Part shown: one piece after another, positions 33,499 to 42,398 of the stretch
Layout of the letters: every line of letters begins with the position of its first letter
Numbering within the stretch: position 1 is the stretch's first letter
Assembly: GCF_013280595.1 (NCBI RefSeq)
Contig: NZ_JAAATY010000008.1
Coordinates: 274,031-338,030 of the forward strand
Origin: Kibdelosporangium persicum
Lineage (GTDB): Bacteria > Actinomycetota > Actinomycetes > Mycobacteriales > Pseudonocardiaceae
Direction of reading: 5' to 3'
Length of the DNA stretch: 64,000 nt
Made by a program: the position numbers and the translations under genes
The notes under the pieces: model-generated
Database searches by the model: none
What the model was told of the DNA's origin: nothing
Seen by the model: the letters and a program-made list of their open reading frames with translations, nothing else

Positions 33499-34500
33499 TC
33501 ACAGCGTGAAACCTCGCGGGAAAGGATCGGTGGGGTCCAACAGGTATTGAGCCATACCGGTGATCCAGGCGCGACCGGTGACCGTGGGAACGACCGCCTC
33601 GACGGAAGCGACGGTGGTCTTTCTGCTGAGTCGTCCGGTGAACGTCGTCCCGAGCAGGGACTCGTTCACGAAGTCCTGCCCGATGGCGAGTTCGCCACGG
33701 GCGTACAGTTGCGCCATTCGTGCGGAAGTGCCTGTGCCGCACGGGGATCGGTCGAACCAGCCAGGATGGATGACCATGGCGTTGCGAGCGTCGCTGTGTT
33801 CACCACCGGGTGCCACCAGTTGTACGTGCTTGCAACCGCTGATTCGGGCATCGGCGGGATGCACGGGACGGCGCTCGGCGTTGATCGCGGCCATGATGCG
33901 CAGGCCTGCCGTGAGCATCTTGTCCTTTTCGGACTTGTCAAAGGGGATGTCGAGGTCCTTGACCGGCAGGATGGCGTAGAAGTTCCCGCCATAGGCCATG
34001 TCGTAGCGAACCTCGCCGATCCCCGGCACAGTCACGGCCGCGTCCAGCTCCAGCGAGAACGATGGCACGTTCTCGATGGTGACCGACTCGGCATGGCCGT
34101 CGCGCACCTGGACCTCCGCGACGACCAGTCCGGCGGGCGTGTCCAGCCTGACCGTGGTGACGGGTTCGACGACTTCGACCATGCCGGTCTCCACCAACAC
34201 AGTGGCCACCCCGATGGTGCCGTGCCCGCACATCGGCAGGCAGCCGGAGACCTCGATGTAGATCACTCCGGTGTCGGCGTCGGGTCGAGTGGGTGGCTGC
34301 AGAATCGCGCCACTCATGGCGGCGTGCCCGCGCGGCTCGTTGACCAGGAACTGGCGGATGTGATCGAGGTGCTCGACGAAGTAGGCGCGTTTCTCGGCCA
34401 TGGTGTCGCCGGGGATCACGCCGACTCCGCCGGTGATCACGCGCGTCGGCATGCCTTCGGTGTGCGAGTCCACCGCGGTGAAGTAACGGGTGGCGCGCAT
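33499..34500 (-). CDS. 4-hydroxyproline 2-epimerase (proline racemase family)
   Basis: A 333-residue cofactor-independent epimerase. Both catalytic cysteines are present: in SGCLPMCGHGTIG (residue about 90) and in DRSPCGTGTSARM (about 253). The second Cys separates true racemases and epimerases from the dehydratases of this family, which have Thr. It should convert trans-4-hydroxy-L-proline to cis-4-hydroxy-D-proline, the first step of the pathway encoded by the next four genes upstream. The start ATG 34500 lies 1 bp after the deaminase stop; the longer open frame lies within that gene. Proline racemase activity is the alternative but is less likely here. Confidence 0.93.
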   Translation of the reverse strand: MRATRYFTAVDSHTEGMPTRVITGGVGVIPGDTMAEKRAYFVEHLDHIRQFLVNEPRGHAAMSGAILQPPTRPDADTGVIYIEVSGCLPMCGHGTIGVATVLVETGMVEVVEPVTTVRLDTPAGLVVAEVQVRDGHAESVTIENVPSFSLELDAAVTVPGIGEVRYDMAYGGNFYAILPVKDLDIPFDKSEKDKMLTAGLRIMAAINAERRPVHPADARISGCKHVQLVAPGGEHSDARNAMVIHPGWFDRSPCGTGTSARMAQLYARGELAIGQDFVNESLLGTTFTGRLSRKTTVASVEAVVPTVTGRAWITGMAQYLLDPTDPFPRGFTL

Positions 34501-34501
34501 T

Positions 34502-35404
34502 TCAGGCCATCCCCACCGCTCGGCGCATGTCGGCCTCCAGCACAGCAAGCTGGTCGGCGGACAACGGTCCACGCGGTGGCCGGCATGGCCCACCATAACG
34601 GCCGACGAAGTCCATGCCGAACTTGATCGCCTGCACGAACTCGGTCCTGGAGTCCCACCGGAAGGCGCCGACCAGGGACTCGTACAGCGCCCGGGCGTCC
34701 GCCAGCTTGCCTTCCAGGGCAAGGGTGAACAGGCGCACGGATTCGGCCGGGAAGACGTTCGGGAAACCAGCGAACCAGCCGGTCGCGCCCATCAGCACGG
34801 ACTCGACCAGCACGTCGTCGGCCCCGGCGACCACGGTCAGGTTCGGCGCCAGGTCGCGGATCTCGGTCACCCGGCGGACGTCGCCGGAGAACTCCTTGAC
34901 CGCGACCACGTTGTCGAGCTGGGCGATCTCCGCGAGCACGGCGGGCGTCAGGTCGACCTTGGTGTCGAACGGGTTGTTGTAGACCATGACCGGCAGGCCC
35001 ACGGCGGCGACCTGCTCGAAGTGCTTGATCACCTCGCCGGTGTTCGCCCGGTACAGCGTGGGTGGCAGGCACAGCACGCCATCCGCGCCGTCCTCGGCCG
35101 CGGCCTCGGCCCACTGCCGCGCCTGGTGCGAGCCGACGCCGTGCACACCGACCACGACGATTCCCTTGTCGCCCACGGCTTCGACGGCGGTTCGTGCGAC
35201 GGCACGGCGCTCGTCGTCGGTCAGCGAGGAGTACTCGCCGAGCGAGCCGTTCGGGCCGACGCCACGACATCCGTTCTCGATCAGCCACCGGCAGTGGTCG
35301 GCGTAACGGTCCAGGTCGACTCGGAGCCCAGCCGGTGCGCTCGCGTCCTCCGCGTATGGCAACGCCGTCGCGACGATGACGCCGTCGAGCTTTTCCTCGG
35401 TCAC
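34502..35404 (-). CDS. DapA-family lyase, probable 1-pyrroline-4-hydroxy-2-carboxylate deaminase
   Basis: A 300-residue (beta/alpha)8 aldolase of the dihydrodipicolinate synthase family. The Schiff-base Lys is in VVAVKEFSGDVRRV, the catalytic Tyr is in MVYNNPFDTKVDL and the phosphate-like loop reads GPNGSLGEYSSL. In hydroxyproline operons this family deaminates pyrroline-4-hydroxy-2-carboxylate to 2-oxoglutarate semialdehyde; that role is assigned from its position between the epimerase and the dehydrogenase genes. Its GTG start overlaps the preceding stop (GTGA). The sequence alone would also allow another DapA-like activity. Confidence 0.88.
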   Translation of the reverse strand: MTEEKLDGVIVATALPYAEDASAPAGLRVDLDRYADHCRWLIENGCRGVGPNGSLGEYSSLTDDERRAVARTAVEAVGDKGIVVVGVHGVGSHQARQWAEAAAEDGADGVLCLPPTLYRANTGEVIKHFEQVAAVGLPVMVYNNPFDTKVDLTPAVLAEIAQLDNVVAVKEFSGDVRRVTEIRDLAPNLTVVAGADDVLVESVLMGATGWFAGFPNVFPAESVRLFTLALEGKLADARALYESLVGAFRWDSRTEFVQAIKFGMDFVGRYGGPCRPPRGPLSADQLAVLEADMRRAVGMA

Positions 35405-36657
35405 TCTTCCTCCTCGGCTGCGAGTTCGCCCAGCCGCAGCGGTGCCGCGATCGGGCGTCGTTCGGGGAAAGGCACTCCGGTCAGGTCGGCCGCGTTGCGC
35501 AGGCAGGTCCGTCCTTGGCAGCGGCCGAGGCCTACCCGGCTGACCAGCTTCACGGTCCGGGCCCCGGTCGCTGCCCTGGTTTCGACCGCATCGCACAACG
35601 CGCCGTAGGTGACCCGTTCGCAGCGGCAGACGATGGTGTCGGTGGCCAGCCAGCTGCGCCACCCTGGCTTTATGGGATACGCCTGGGCCATCGCTGCCGC
35701 GAACCTGCGGCCTTGGCGCACTTTCCGCAGTGTGTCCGACGGCACGTCGCCGCCGACTGCGGCGATCCCGGCGACGGTCCCCTCGGCCGCAGCCAGGTCC
35801 GCGCCACCGATTCCGGTGATCTCCCCGGCCGCGAACACACTGGGAACCGACGTTGCCTGGGCGATGTCGACCTGGACGAAACCGTTCGCCAGGACGCATC
35901 CCGCGGCGATCGCGAGCTCGGTTCGCGGCGTGAATCCGTAGCCGACGCACACCGCGTCGACCTCGATTTCCTCGGTGCGGACGACATGCCAGTCATTGTC
36001 GAGCCGCGCGACGGTCGCCGTCTGAACATGGCCGTCGCCGTTCGCCGCGACCACTGCGGTGCTGGTCCGGTATGGGATTCGGTGGCGCGCGAGAAGAGCC
36101 CCATACCGCGCCGCCTCGCCGAACTTGTGACGTCCGGCGAGCGGAGTACGCAGCCACCGCGCCGGAGAGTTCGCCTCCAGCACGCCGATCACCGAAGCGC
36201 CGACGTCCATCAACGACTTCGTGACGGCCAGCAGGAACGGCCCGGTCCCGGCTACCAGTACGCGTTTGCCGATGGGCAGGCGCTGTTCTTTGGCCAGGAT
36301 CTGTGCCGCGCCGGCGGTGTACACGCCGCGCAGGTCCCAACCGGGGAACGGGACGACTCGGTCGTACGCGCCGGTCGCCAGCACGATCGCGTCGGCGTCG
36401 ACCGTGCGGGCACGTCGGTCTGGCCCGTCTACTGGGCCACTGAGGAGATGCACGCGGCGTCCCTCGACCGCCCAGACCACAGTGGACGGCAGATGCTCGA
36501 CGCCGGGGAGCGTGCGCGGGCGGTCGTAAGGCTGGCGGAAGAACTGGCCACCTACGGAAGGCCCGGAATCGACCAGCAGCACGCTTGCGTCGCGGACCGC
36601 CGCGGCTCGGGCCGCGCTGATACCCGCAGGTCCGGCGCCTATCACGACCACAGTCAT
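35401..36657 (-). CDS. FAD/NAD(P)-dependent oxidoreductase, hydroxyproline dehydrogenase subunit (HcnB-like)
   Basis: A 418-residue flavoprotein. The N-terminal FAD fold is TVVVIGAGPAGISAARAA, the second nucleotide fold is VLVAGTGPFLLAVTKSL, and the C-terminal domain has cysteines in CRCERVTYG and GRCQGRTC, as in the BFD-like [2Fe-2S] domain of HcnB/OoxA-type subunits. With the small ferredoxin and the DAO-like subunit it forms a heteromeric D-hydroxyproline (or D-amino acid) dehydrogenase. ATG 36657 overlaps the preceding gene's stop (ATGA), and its own stop overlaps the deaminase start. An extended upstream frame is not needed. Confidence 0.9.
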   Translation of the reverse strand: MTVVVIGAGPAGISAARAAAVRDASVLLVDSGPSVGGQFFRQPYDRPRTLPGVEHLPSTVVWAVEGRRVHLLSGPVDGPDRRARTVDADAIVLATGAYDRVVPFPGWDLRGVYTAGAAQILAKEQRLPIGKRVLVAGTGPFLLAVTKSLMDVGASVIGVLEANSPARWLRTPLAGRHKFGEAARYGALLARHRIPYRTSTAVVAANGDGHVQTATVARLDNDWHVVRTEEIEVDAVCVGYGFTPRTELAIAAGCVLANGFVQVDIAQATSVPSVFAAGEITGIGGADLAAAEGTVAGIAAVGGDVPSDTLRKVRQGRRFAAAMAQAYPIKPGWRSWLATDTIVCRCERVTYGALCDAVETRAATGARTVKLVSRVGLGRCQGRTCLRNAADLTGVPFPERRPIAAPLRLGELAAEEEE

Positions 36658-36857
36658 GATCGTGTCCGCACGATGTCGCCGTCGGCCGCTATCCGCTGAC
36701 ACGAACGGACATCCGGCACGTCATTAAGCTCGACTACACAGTCGAAGCACACGCCGATCCCGCAGAAGATCCGCGAGCGCCCCAAGGTGTGCAGCACCGC
36801 CGCGATGGTCTGACCAGGCCGTACGGGCACCTCCTCGCCGTCGACAGTCACGTGCAT
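36654..36857 (-). CDS. Small [2Fe-2S] ferredoxin-like subunit (HcnA-like)
   Basis: A 67-residue protein of the 2Fe-2S-binding HcnA/SoxA-N type. The N-terminus is a beta-grasp start (VTVDGEEVPVRPGQTIAAVL), with cluster cysteines in FCGIGVCFDC and a distal VRSC. It passes electrons between the two flavin subunits. The ATG at 36857 lies inside the 3' end of the upstream oxidase gene (10-bp overlap), and its stop overlaps the next start. It is easily missed because a longer non-coding frame contains it. Confidence 0.9.
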   Translation of the reverse strand: MHVTVDGEEVPVRPGQTIAAVLHTLGRSRIFCGIGVCFDCVVELNDVPDVRSCQRIAADGDIVRTRS

Positions 36858-37996
36858 GTCATCACCGCCGGGCGGTCCACTCGGAACGGTCCGGGGTCGA
36901 CGATCGGCTGCCGTCCGAGGAAAAGGTCGGCGAACAGCTGGCCCGTTCCGGCGGCCAGGCCGATTCCCGCGCCTTCGTGCCCGGTCACGTGCCAGAGACC
37001 CGGGACTCGGGGATCCGGGCCGATCACGGGCAGATGGTCGGGCGCGTACGGCCGGAATCCGCCATACGCCCGCATGATCGGGATCTTGGTCAGGGTCGGA
37101 AACAGCCTGACGGCCTTGCGCGCCAGTTCGCGGAGAACGGAGACACGCAACGTGTCGTCGAAGCCGGCACGTTCCCGGCTTGAGCCGATCAGGATCGTCC
37201 CGGCCCGGGTCGATTCGACCACTGTGGACGTCTGCAGGTCGGCCGCGCCGCTTTCGACCGCACCGACGTAGTCCGCGTCGTAGACCTTGTGCCGCACGGT
37301 GTACGAGGTGTGGCTCGTCACGAGGACCACTCCCCTGCGCGGCTGGATGTTGATCGGCGCTCCAGCCTGTTCGCTGAACTGACCGGCCCACGGTCCGCAC
37401 GCGTTGACCACGGCGCCGCATGGCAGGAGCCCTTCGGACGTGAGCAGCCCGCCAGGTCGAACGCCCAGCGCGGTGACGTTGCCCCGGACGTCACCGCCAC
37501 GGTGCTTCACCGCGGCCAGCAACGTCGTGGCGGCGAGAACGGGCTGGAGCTGTGCGTCGTCCGGGTAGTGCACGGCGGAGACCACGTCCGGGGTGAGGTT
37601 CGGTTCGAGCGCCACCGCGTCCGCTGCCGTGACCAGGTGCGCTCGTACCCCGGCCCGCCGTTGCTGGTCGGCGAAATCGGCCAGCGCACCCGGGTCCTCC
37701 AGCGTGACCACCAGGCCGCCCTTGGCGTCCCATTCCACCTCGGCCAACTGGGGTCCGAGCTGGTCGCGGAGGGTGGCCAGCAATTTCGGCCACCGGGCGA
37801 CGGAGGCCTGGGCCAGCGTGAGTTCCGGGCCGGGCGGCTTGTCGGACAGCAGGACGTTGCCCTCGCCCGCCGCGGTCGTCCCGCTCGCCGGAGCGCCTCG
37901 GTCGATCACCGTGACCCGGATTCCGGCCGCGCTGAGCGCCTCGGCGCAGGCGGCGCCGATGATGCCCGCTCCGACGACCGCGACGTCCGGGTGCAT
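36848..37996 (-). CDS. FAD-dependent D-hydroxyproline dehydrogenase catalytic subunit (DAO family)
   Basis: A protein of about 382 residues of the glycine/D-amino acid oxidase family. The FAD fold is PDVAVVGAGIIGAACAEALS, and the DAO core includes SGTTAAGEGNVLLSD and the C-terminal GHEGAGIGLAAGTGQL. It should oxidise cis-4-hydroxy-D-proline to the pyrroline that the deaminase uses. The start is ATG 37996 or GTG 38005. It is the first gene of a five-gene operon whose members all overlap or abut, and an inverted repeat lies 10 bp before the start. Confidence 0.92.
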   Translation of the reverse strand: MHPDVAVVGAGIIGAACAEALSAAGIRVTVIDRGAPASGTTAAGEGNVLLSDKPPGPELTLAQASVARWPKLLATLRDQLGPQLAEVEWDAKGGLVVTLEDPGALADFADQQRRAGVRAHLVTAADAVALEPNLTPDVVSAVHYPDDAQLQPVLAATTLLAAVKHRGGDVRGNVTALGVRPGGLLTSEGLLPCGAVVNACGPWAGQFSEQAGAPINIQPRRGVVLVTSHTSYTVRHKVYDADYVGAVESGAADLQTSTVVESTRAGTILIGSSRERAGFDDTLRVSVLRELARKAVRLFPTLTKIPIMRAYGGFRPYAPDHLPVIGPDPRVPGLWHVTGHEGAGIGLAAGTGQLFADLFLGRQPIVDPGPFRVDRPAVMTCT

Positions 37997-38005
37997 GACC
38001 ACCAC

Positions 38006-38023
38006 CGTTCATTAAAGTGAACG
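38006..38023. promoter_or_regulatory. Operator candidate at the head of the hydroxyproline operon
   Basis: CGTTCA (38006-38011) and TGAACG (38018-38023) form an inverted repeat with a 6-nt AT-rich spacer, immediately upstream of the oxidase start and downstream of the regulator gene. Binding here by the XRE-cupin protein would block promoter or ribosome access. Confidence 0.55.
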
Positions 38024-38064
38024 ACAGCAGGGTAGCTCCGATCCCTGGCGCGTCCAATGGGCCA

Positions 38065-38643
38065 TTAGGGGTGAACGGACGAGGCGGCCGAACCGGAGGG
38101 GTACTGCAACAGCAAGACCGAGGTCACCGGGCCGTCCACCGCTTCGTAGATGTGCGGCCGGTGAGCCGGGAAGCAGATGTAGTCACCCGGGCCGAGGACG
38201 TACGGCTCGTCCGGCGGACCGAACCGCAACACACCGTCGGTCACTGTGACGTGCTCGAATCCCGGATGACCGGCCGAATGCTGGACCGCGCCTGGCCGGA
38301 CCCGCTGGTCGTAGATTTCGACCACCGTGTCGGTGAGGTCCACCCGCCGCAGCAACCGCAGGTCGACCGCGTTGCTGCTGAGCACGTCCAGGTTCGCCGA
38401 GCGGACCAGGACCACGCCGGGATCGGCACGCTCGGTCAGCAGGCTCGACACCGGGACGTGGAAAGCGTTCGACAAACTGAACACAGTCTCGATCGTCGGG
38501 TTACCGGTACCGGATTCCAACTGGGACAGCGTGCCCTTGGCGATCCCGGAGCGCCGGGCCAGTTCCGACAGCGACAGACCGGCCTGCCCGCGCAGCTCCC
38601 TCAGGTTCGCGGCCAGTACCTGACCAGCCTGTTCCCTGATCAC
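38065..38643 (-). CDS. XRE-cupin transcriptional regulator
   Basis: A 192-residue regulator with an XRE helix-turn-helix (about 12-68: LRGQAGLSLSELARRSGIAKGTLSQLESGTGNP) and a C-terminal cupin (about 110-185) with PGDYICFPAHRPHIYEAVDGP. The cupin usually binds a small effector or metal. It lies upstream of and on the same strand as the hydroxyproline operon, about 70 bp away, and is the natural regulator of it. It diverges from metG across about 90 bp. Confidence 0.92.
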   Translation of the reverse strand: MIREQAGQVLAANLRELRGQAGLSLSELARRSGIAKGTLSQLESGTGNPTIETVFSLSNAFHVPVSSLLTERADPGVVLVRSANLDVLSSNAVDLRLLRRVDLTDTVVEIYDQRVRPGAVQHSAGHPGFEHVTVTDGVLRFGPPDEPYVLGPGDYICFPAHRPHIYEAVDGPVTSVLLLQYPSGSAASSVHP

Positions 38644-38731
38644 ACCGGCCTCCTCGCGCTCGCCCGGCCGAGGCTACCCAACCGCAGGTGGATAAGCTTG
38701 GGTGTCCGGCACTCAAGGGGTTAGGAAGATC

Positions 38732-40285
38732 ATGGCCGAGGCCGCTTTCATCTCGACGACCATCCCGTACGTGAACGCGCAGCCGCACCTCGGGCACGCG
38801 TTCGAGTACAGCCAGGCCGACACGTACGCGCGGCACATGGCCAGCCAGGGCATGGACGTCTACTTCCTGAGCGGTTCGGACGAGAACAGCCTCAAGAACG
38901 TGCTCGCCGCGGAGAAGGAAGGGATCACCGCGCGCGAACTGGTCGACCGCAACGTCGTCTTCTTCGAGCGGATGGCCGCCGACCTGCAGACCAAGCTGTC
39001 CCGGTTCATCCGCACCAGCGTCGACGCCGACCACATCGACGGCGCGATCGAGATCTGGCGCCGGATGGAGGCCAGGGGCGACATCTACGCCAAGGACTAC
39101 GAGGGCCTGTACTGCGTGGGCTGCGAGCAGTTCTACACGCCCGCCGAACTGGTCGACGGCAAGTGCCCCGAGCACTTCACCGTGCCCGACTTGGTCAGCG
39201 AGCGGAACTACTTCTTCCGGCTGTCGAGCTACCAGGACAAGCTGCTGGCCGCGCTGGAGTCCGGCGAGCTGAAGGTGGTCCCGGAATCGCGCCTCAACGA
39301 GGTCGCCAGCTTCGTGCGGTCGGGACTGGAGGACATCTCGATCTCCCGGTCCACCGGCCGGGCCCGCGGCTGGGGCATCTCGGTTCCCGGCGACGAGAAC
39401 CAGGTCATGTACGTCTGGATCGACGCGCTGACCAATTACACCAACGCGCTGGGCTGGACCCGGGACGGCGAGGAGTACAAGAAGTACTGGGTCGACGCGG
39501 CCAAGCGCGTGCACGTGGTCGGCAAGGGCGTCACGCGGTTCCACGCCGTGTACTGGCCCGCGATGCTGATGTCCGCGGGCCTGCCGATGCCCACCGAGGT
39601 GGTCGTGCACGGCTACATCACCGCGTCGGGCCAGAAGCTGAGCAAGACCACCGGCAACGTGATCGACCCGGCCGACCTGATCGAGCGGTTCGGCTCGCAC
39701 GCCGTGCGCTACTTCCTGCTGGCCGAGTTCTCCCCGTTCATCGACGGCGACTTCAGCGAGGAACGGCTGATCGCCCGGTACAACGCGGATCTGGCCAACG
39801 GCCTGGGCAACCTGCTGTCGCGGGCGACCAGCATGACCGTCCGGTACCGGGACGGCGTGGTTCCCGAGCCTGCCGAGATCGGCGACCCGGAGCGTTCGCT
39901 GGCCGAGCAGCTGGCCGCCAGTGAGCAGGCGTCCGTCGCGGCGATGGCCGGATACGACCACCGCGAGGCCCTGGCCCGGATTTGGGACCTGGTCCGCCGG
40001 ACGAACGCGTACGTCGACGAGCGTGCCCCGTGGCACCTGGCGAAGGACCCGGCACAGGCCGCCGCTTTGGACACCACGCTGCACTACCTGGCCGGCGCGG
40101 TGCGCCAGCTCGGCCGGTTGCTGCTGCCGTTCCTCCCGCAGGCCGCCGAGACGATCGTGCGCACGCTGGGCGCCGAGCCGGACAAGGTGCCGGGTGCCCA
40201 GAACTGGCTCGAAGGCTTGGCCGGCGTGCAGGTCACCAAGTCCCCGGCGTTGTTCCCGCGGATCGAGGCACCCGCGGCCGAGTAG
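38732..40285 (+). CDS. metG: Methionyl-tRNA synthetase
   Basis: A 517-residue class I synthetase. The HIGH motif appears as PHLGH in TIPYVNAQPHLGHAFEYSQA, and the KMSKS loop as KLSKTTGN at about residue 305. The connective peptide has cysteines (YCVGCEQFY and GKCPEH), of which only some of the usual zinc ligands are present. The anticodon-binding helical domain follows (NAYVDERAPWHLAKD). There is no C-terminal EMAP domain, as expected at this length. ATG 38732 has TTAGGAAG upstream. A short open extension to 38702 is unlikely. Whether a second MetRS exists elsewhere cannot be seen. Confidence 0.97.
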   Translation: MAEAAFISTTIPYVNAQPHLGHAFEYSQADTYARHMASQGMDVYFLSGSDENSLKNVLAAEKEGITARELVDRNVVFFERMAADLQTKLSRFIRTSVDADHIDGAIEIWRRMEARGDIYAKDYEGLYCVGCEQFYTPAELVDGKCPEHFTVPDLVSERNYFFRLSSYQDKLLAALESGELKVVPESRLNEVASFVRSGLEDISISRSTGRARGWGISVPGDENQVMYVWIDALTNYTNALGWTRDGEEYKKYWVDAAKRVHVVGKGVTRFHAVYWPAMLMSAGLPMPTEVVVHGYITASGQKLSKTTGNVIDPADLIERFGSHAVRYFLLAEFSPFIDGDFSEERLIARYNADLANGLGNLLSRATSMTVRYRDGVVPEPAEIGDPERSLAEQLAASEQASVAAMAGYDHREALARIWDLVRRTNAYVDERAPWHLAKDPAQAAALDTTLHYLAGAVRQLGRLLLPFLPQAAETIVRTLGAEPDKVPGAQNWLEGLAGVQVTKSPALFPRIEAPAAE

Positions 40286-40293
40286 TCTCCGAC

Positions 40294-41088
40294 GTGCCCA
40301 GGTGGCAGGTGCTGCTGGCGCTGCTCGCGGTGAGTGCCGGCTCCGTTCTCGCCGCGTCCGGGCCGGGCGGGTTCGCGCGCCTGGGCACAGTGGTGCTGGA
40401 CAACGCCGGATGGCTGCTGCTCGCAGCCGGGGCCGTCGCGTTGTTGTCGGCGATTGCGCCACCGGGTGCCCTCCTGGGACCGTTGGTCCTGATCGTCGCC
40501 GGGCTCGTCGTGGTCCTCGACCCGCCGCGTCCGGAGGTGTGGACGCTGAGCGGCGGCATCATCACCGTGGGCGGAGGGCTGTTTCTGATGCGCAGGGCAG
40601 GCACGGAACAACCGAACGCCGACCCGGTCATGCGAAGGTCGGCTGTCCTGTTCCCCAGGAAGGTGCGTCTGCGGTCCGACGAACTGTGCCCGGAGCGGCT
40701 TTTTCTGCGGAGCGTGCTCAGCGTGCGGATCACCGCGAACCTGCGGGCCGCGGCCCCTCCCCAGCGTGGCATCATCGAGCTGTTGATCACGTGCTGGGGC
40801 GGGCAGGTCAGGGTCACCCTGCCGGACCACTGGACCGTTGTCGGCGGCAGGTTGGCCGCCGCGAAGTTGATCTCACTCGATGGTGTTCTCGACCACGCCC
40901 GGACGTACCCGGATCTGTCGTTGATCAAGGAGGCGGCGGAGTTCACCGAACTGACTGAGGCCAGGTTCGCCAAACACGGCTCCGACGACCAGGAACCCGT
41001 GCTGGCGATAGTTCACGTCATGGGCCTGGGCGGGGTGGTTCGGCTGGATCGTCAGCCGGGTGGTCATATGACCACCCGCGTTGGGTGA
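40294..41088 (+). CDS. Membrane protein with LiaF-like C-terminal domain
   Basis: A 264-residue protein with three or four N-terminal hydrophobic helices (about 5-22, 35-52, 55-75, 85-100) and a soluble C-terminal half. That half reads RSVLSVRITANLRAAAPPQRGI, then ELLITCWGGQVRVTLPDHWTVV, resembling the beta-helical LiaF/DUF2154 domain that senses or signals cell-wall stress. The similarity is by eye. GTG 40294 follows the metG stop by 8 bp, so it may be co-transcribed with metG. Its last 71 bp overlap the convergent membrane gene, which limits confidence in one of the two ends. Confidence 0.65.
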   Translation: MPRWQVLLALLAVSAGSVLAASGPGGFARLGTVVLDNAGWLLLAAGAVALLSAIAPPGALLGPLVLIVAGLVVVLDPPRPEVWTLSGGIITVGGGLFLMRRAGTEQPNADPVMRRSAVLFPRKVRLRSDELCPERLFLRSVLSVRITANLRAAAPPQRGIIELLITCWGGQVRVTLPDHWTVVGGRLAAAKLISLDGVLDHARTYPDLSLIKEAAEFTELTEARFAKHGSDDQEPVLAIVHVMGLGGVVRLDRQPGGHMTTRVG

Positions 41089-42061
41089 TCTCAGGCCATG
41101 GCTTGCCTTGCGCGAGGAACTTCGACAGCTCCTGGTTCTCGAACAGTTCCTCCTGCGGATCACGAGGGAGTTTGCGGTGCATCGCCTTCAGCATGTCGAA
41201 TCGGTGCAAGTCGTACGCGGCGCATAACGACTCGGCATAACGCTCAGCGACTGTGCGTGCGCCCCGATACGCCAGTGCGGCGAAGACGACGAACGCCACC
41301 GGGATCAAGCTCCATCCGTCGACGTTCCACAGCAGCGGCGCGGAAATGACCGCCTGCGCCCCGAAGACGATGACAAACGTGCAAGCCGTGTCGATCAAGT
41401 CGATCCTGTTGGCCAACGCGTTGTTCATCGGCGTGGACAGGTGGGGGTAGAGGCGCGGGTACGTCACCACGCTGTTGAGGCCATACCGTTCACCCGCTGT
41501 GGTCTCCGCTCTCCGCAGTACGTTGCCGAGCCTCGTCGGCAGGAAGATCGTCCGGTCCAACGGATAGGCCTTCACAATCCGCCTGCCCAGATACGCCTTC
41601 TGGGCACGGCGGTGCTCGCGCCGGCTGTGCCGGGCGACCTCTTGGAAGTCGACGCTTGAGCCGTGCCTTGGCAGGACCCTCGACCATGCCTCGTGCACGT
41701 CGAACTTCCGGACGTGCCGTTCCACCGCCAGCCGCTCAAGCAGTCGCAGGCCGAACCGGCTCCGCCAGTAGCCTTCGAGCAACTGGACCGCCGAGATCTG
41801 GAAGGGCCTCAGCAACACGGCGACCACCAGGACCGCCACCAGGAGCAGGACCCAGCCCGAGGCGCCGAGGGCCCGCGCCTCCTGCAGCACGGCGTCGGAT
41901 CCCGCCGCCGGGCTCGTGGGACGTTCCCACGGCAGGAGATCCGAGGCCAGCAAGGCCCATGTCGTCAGCACGAACGCCCCGCTCGGGACGATGTTCACCA
42001 GGTACGCGCCCGGCCCCAGCCTGCTGATGGTCTCTTTCGTGAAATCGTCGACGGCTCCCAC
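41018..42061 (-). CDS. Membrane protein of unknown function
   Basis: A 347-residue protein with four likely membrane helices (about 20-42, 68-92, 230-250 and 258-278), a basic central cytoplasmic region (about 100-190, rich in RR/HRR) and a Pro-rich C-terminal tail. The segment LVNIVPSGAFVLTTWALL at the N-terminus is distinctive, but I recognise no family. GTG 42061 is 3 bp downstream of a small Cys-containing ORF on the same strand, so the two may be an operon. The C-terminal 23 codons lie antisense to the end of the LiaF-like gene. Confidence 0.65.
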   Translation of the reverse strand: MGAVDDFTKETISRLGPGAYLVNIVPSGAFVLTTWALLASDLLPWERPTSPAAGSDAVLQEARALGASGWVLLLVAVLVVAVLLRPFQISAVQLLEGYWRSRFGLRLLERLAVERHVRKFDVHEAWSRVLPRHGSSVDFQEVARHSRREHRRAQKAYLGRRIVKAYPLDRTIFLPTRLGNVLRRAETTAGERYGLNSVVTYPRLYPHLSTPMNNALANRIDLIDTACTFVIVFGAQAVISAPLLWNVDGWSLIPVAFVVFAALAYRGARTVAERYAESLCAAYDLHRFDMLKAMHRKLPRDPQEELFENQELSKFLAQGKPWPEITQRGWSYDHPADDPAEPPRPGP

Positions 42062-42064
42062 GGG

Positions 42065-42259
42065 TCACTCGATCCTCTTGGTCATCCTGCGGCGGCGATG
42101 CCTCGGGCACGTCCGGACGAGCGGCCGCTCAGCCAGGTAGATGGCTTCGGGAATCGATTCCCGGCAGTCGGGTTCGCCACATCCATACCGTGGTCCATCG
42201 GGCTTGGACGCGTCGTCACCGTGCAGCATGTCGTGGTCGGGGATGGCGAAAATGAGCAT
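42065..42259 (-). CDS. Small hypothetical protein with Cys motif (64 aa)
   Basis: From ATG 42259 a 64-residue frame reads through GPRYGCGEPDCRESIPEAIY and a basic tail containing TCPRHRRRRM. Three Cys and a nearby His could bind zinc. Wobble positions are GC-rich and the stop is 3 bp before the membrane-protein GTG, which supports a real small gene. The upstream part of the same open frame is antisense to the P-loop gene and is not included. Confidence 0.45.
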   Translation of the reverse strand: MLIFAIPDHDMLHGDDASKPDGPRYGCGEPDCRESIPEAIYLAERPLVRTCPRHRRRRMTKRIE

Positions 42260-42398
42260 GACGAGGCGCAGGCGCCAGCCCCGTGTGGTGACAGCCCTCC
42301 CGACCACCTGCCGAGTATCCGCCTTGTTCCGGGCTGTGGAATCCGACGAACGGGTGCCGGCCGGAGAACTGTCTGGCGTACTGCGACGTTGTCCGAAT

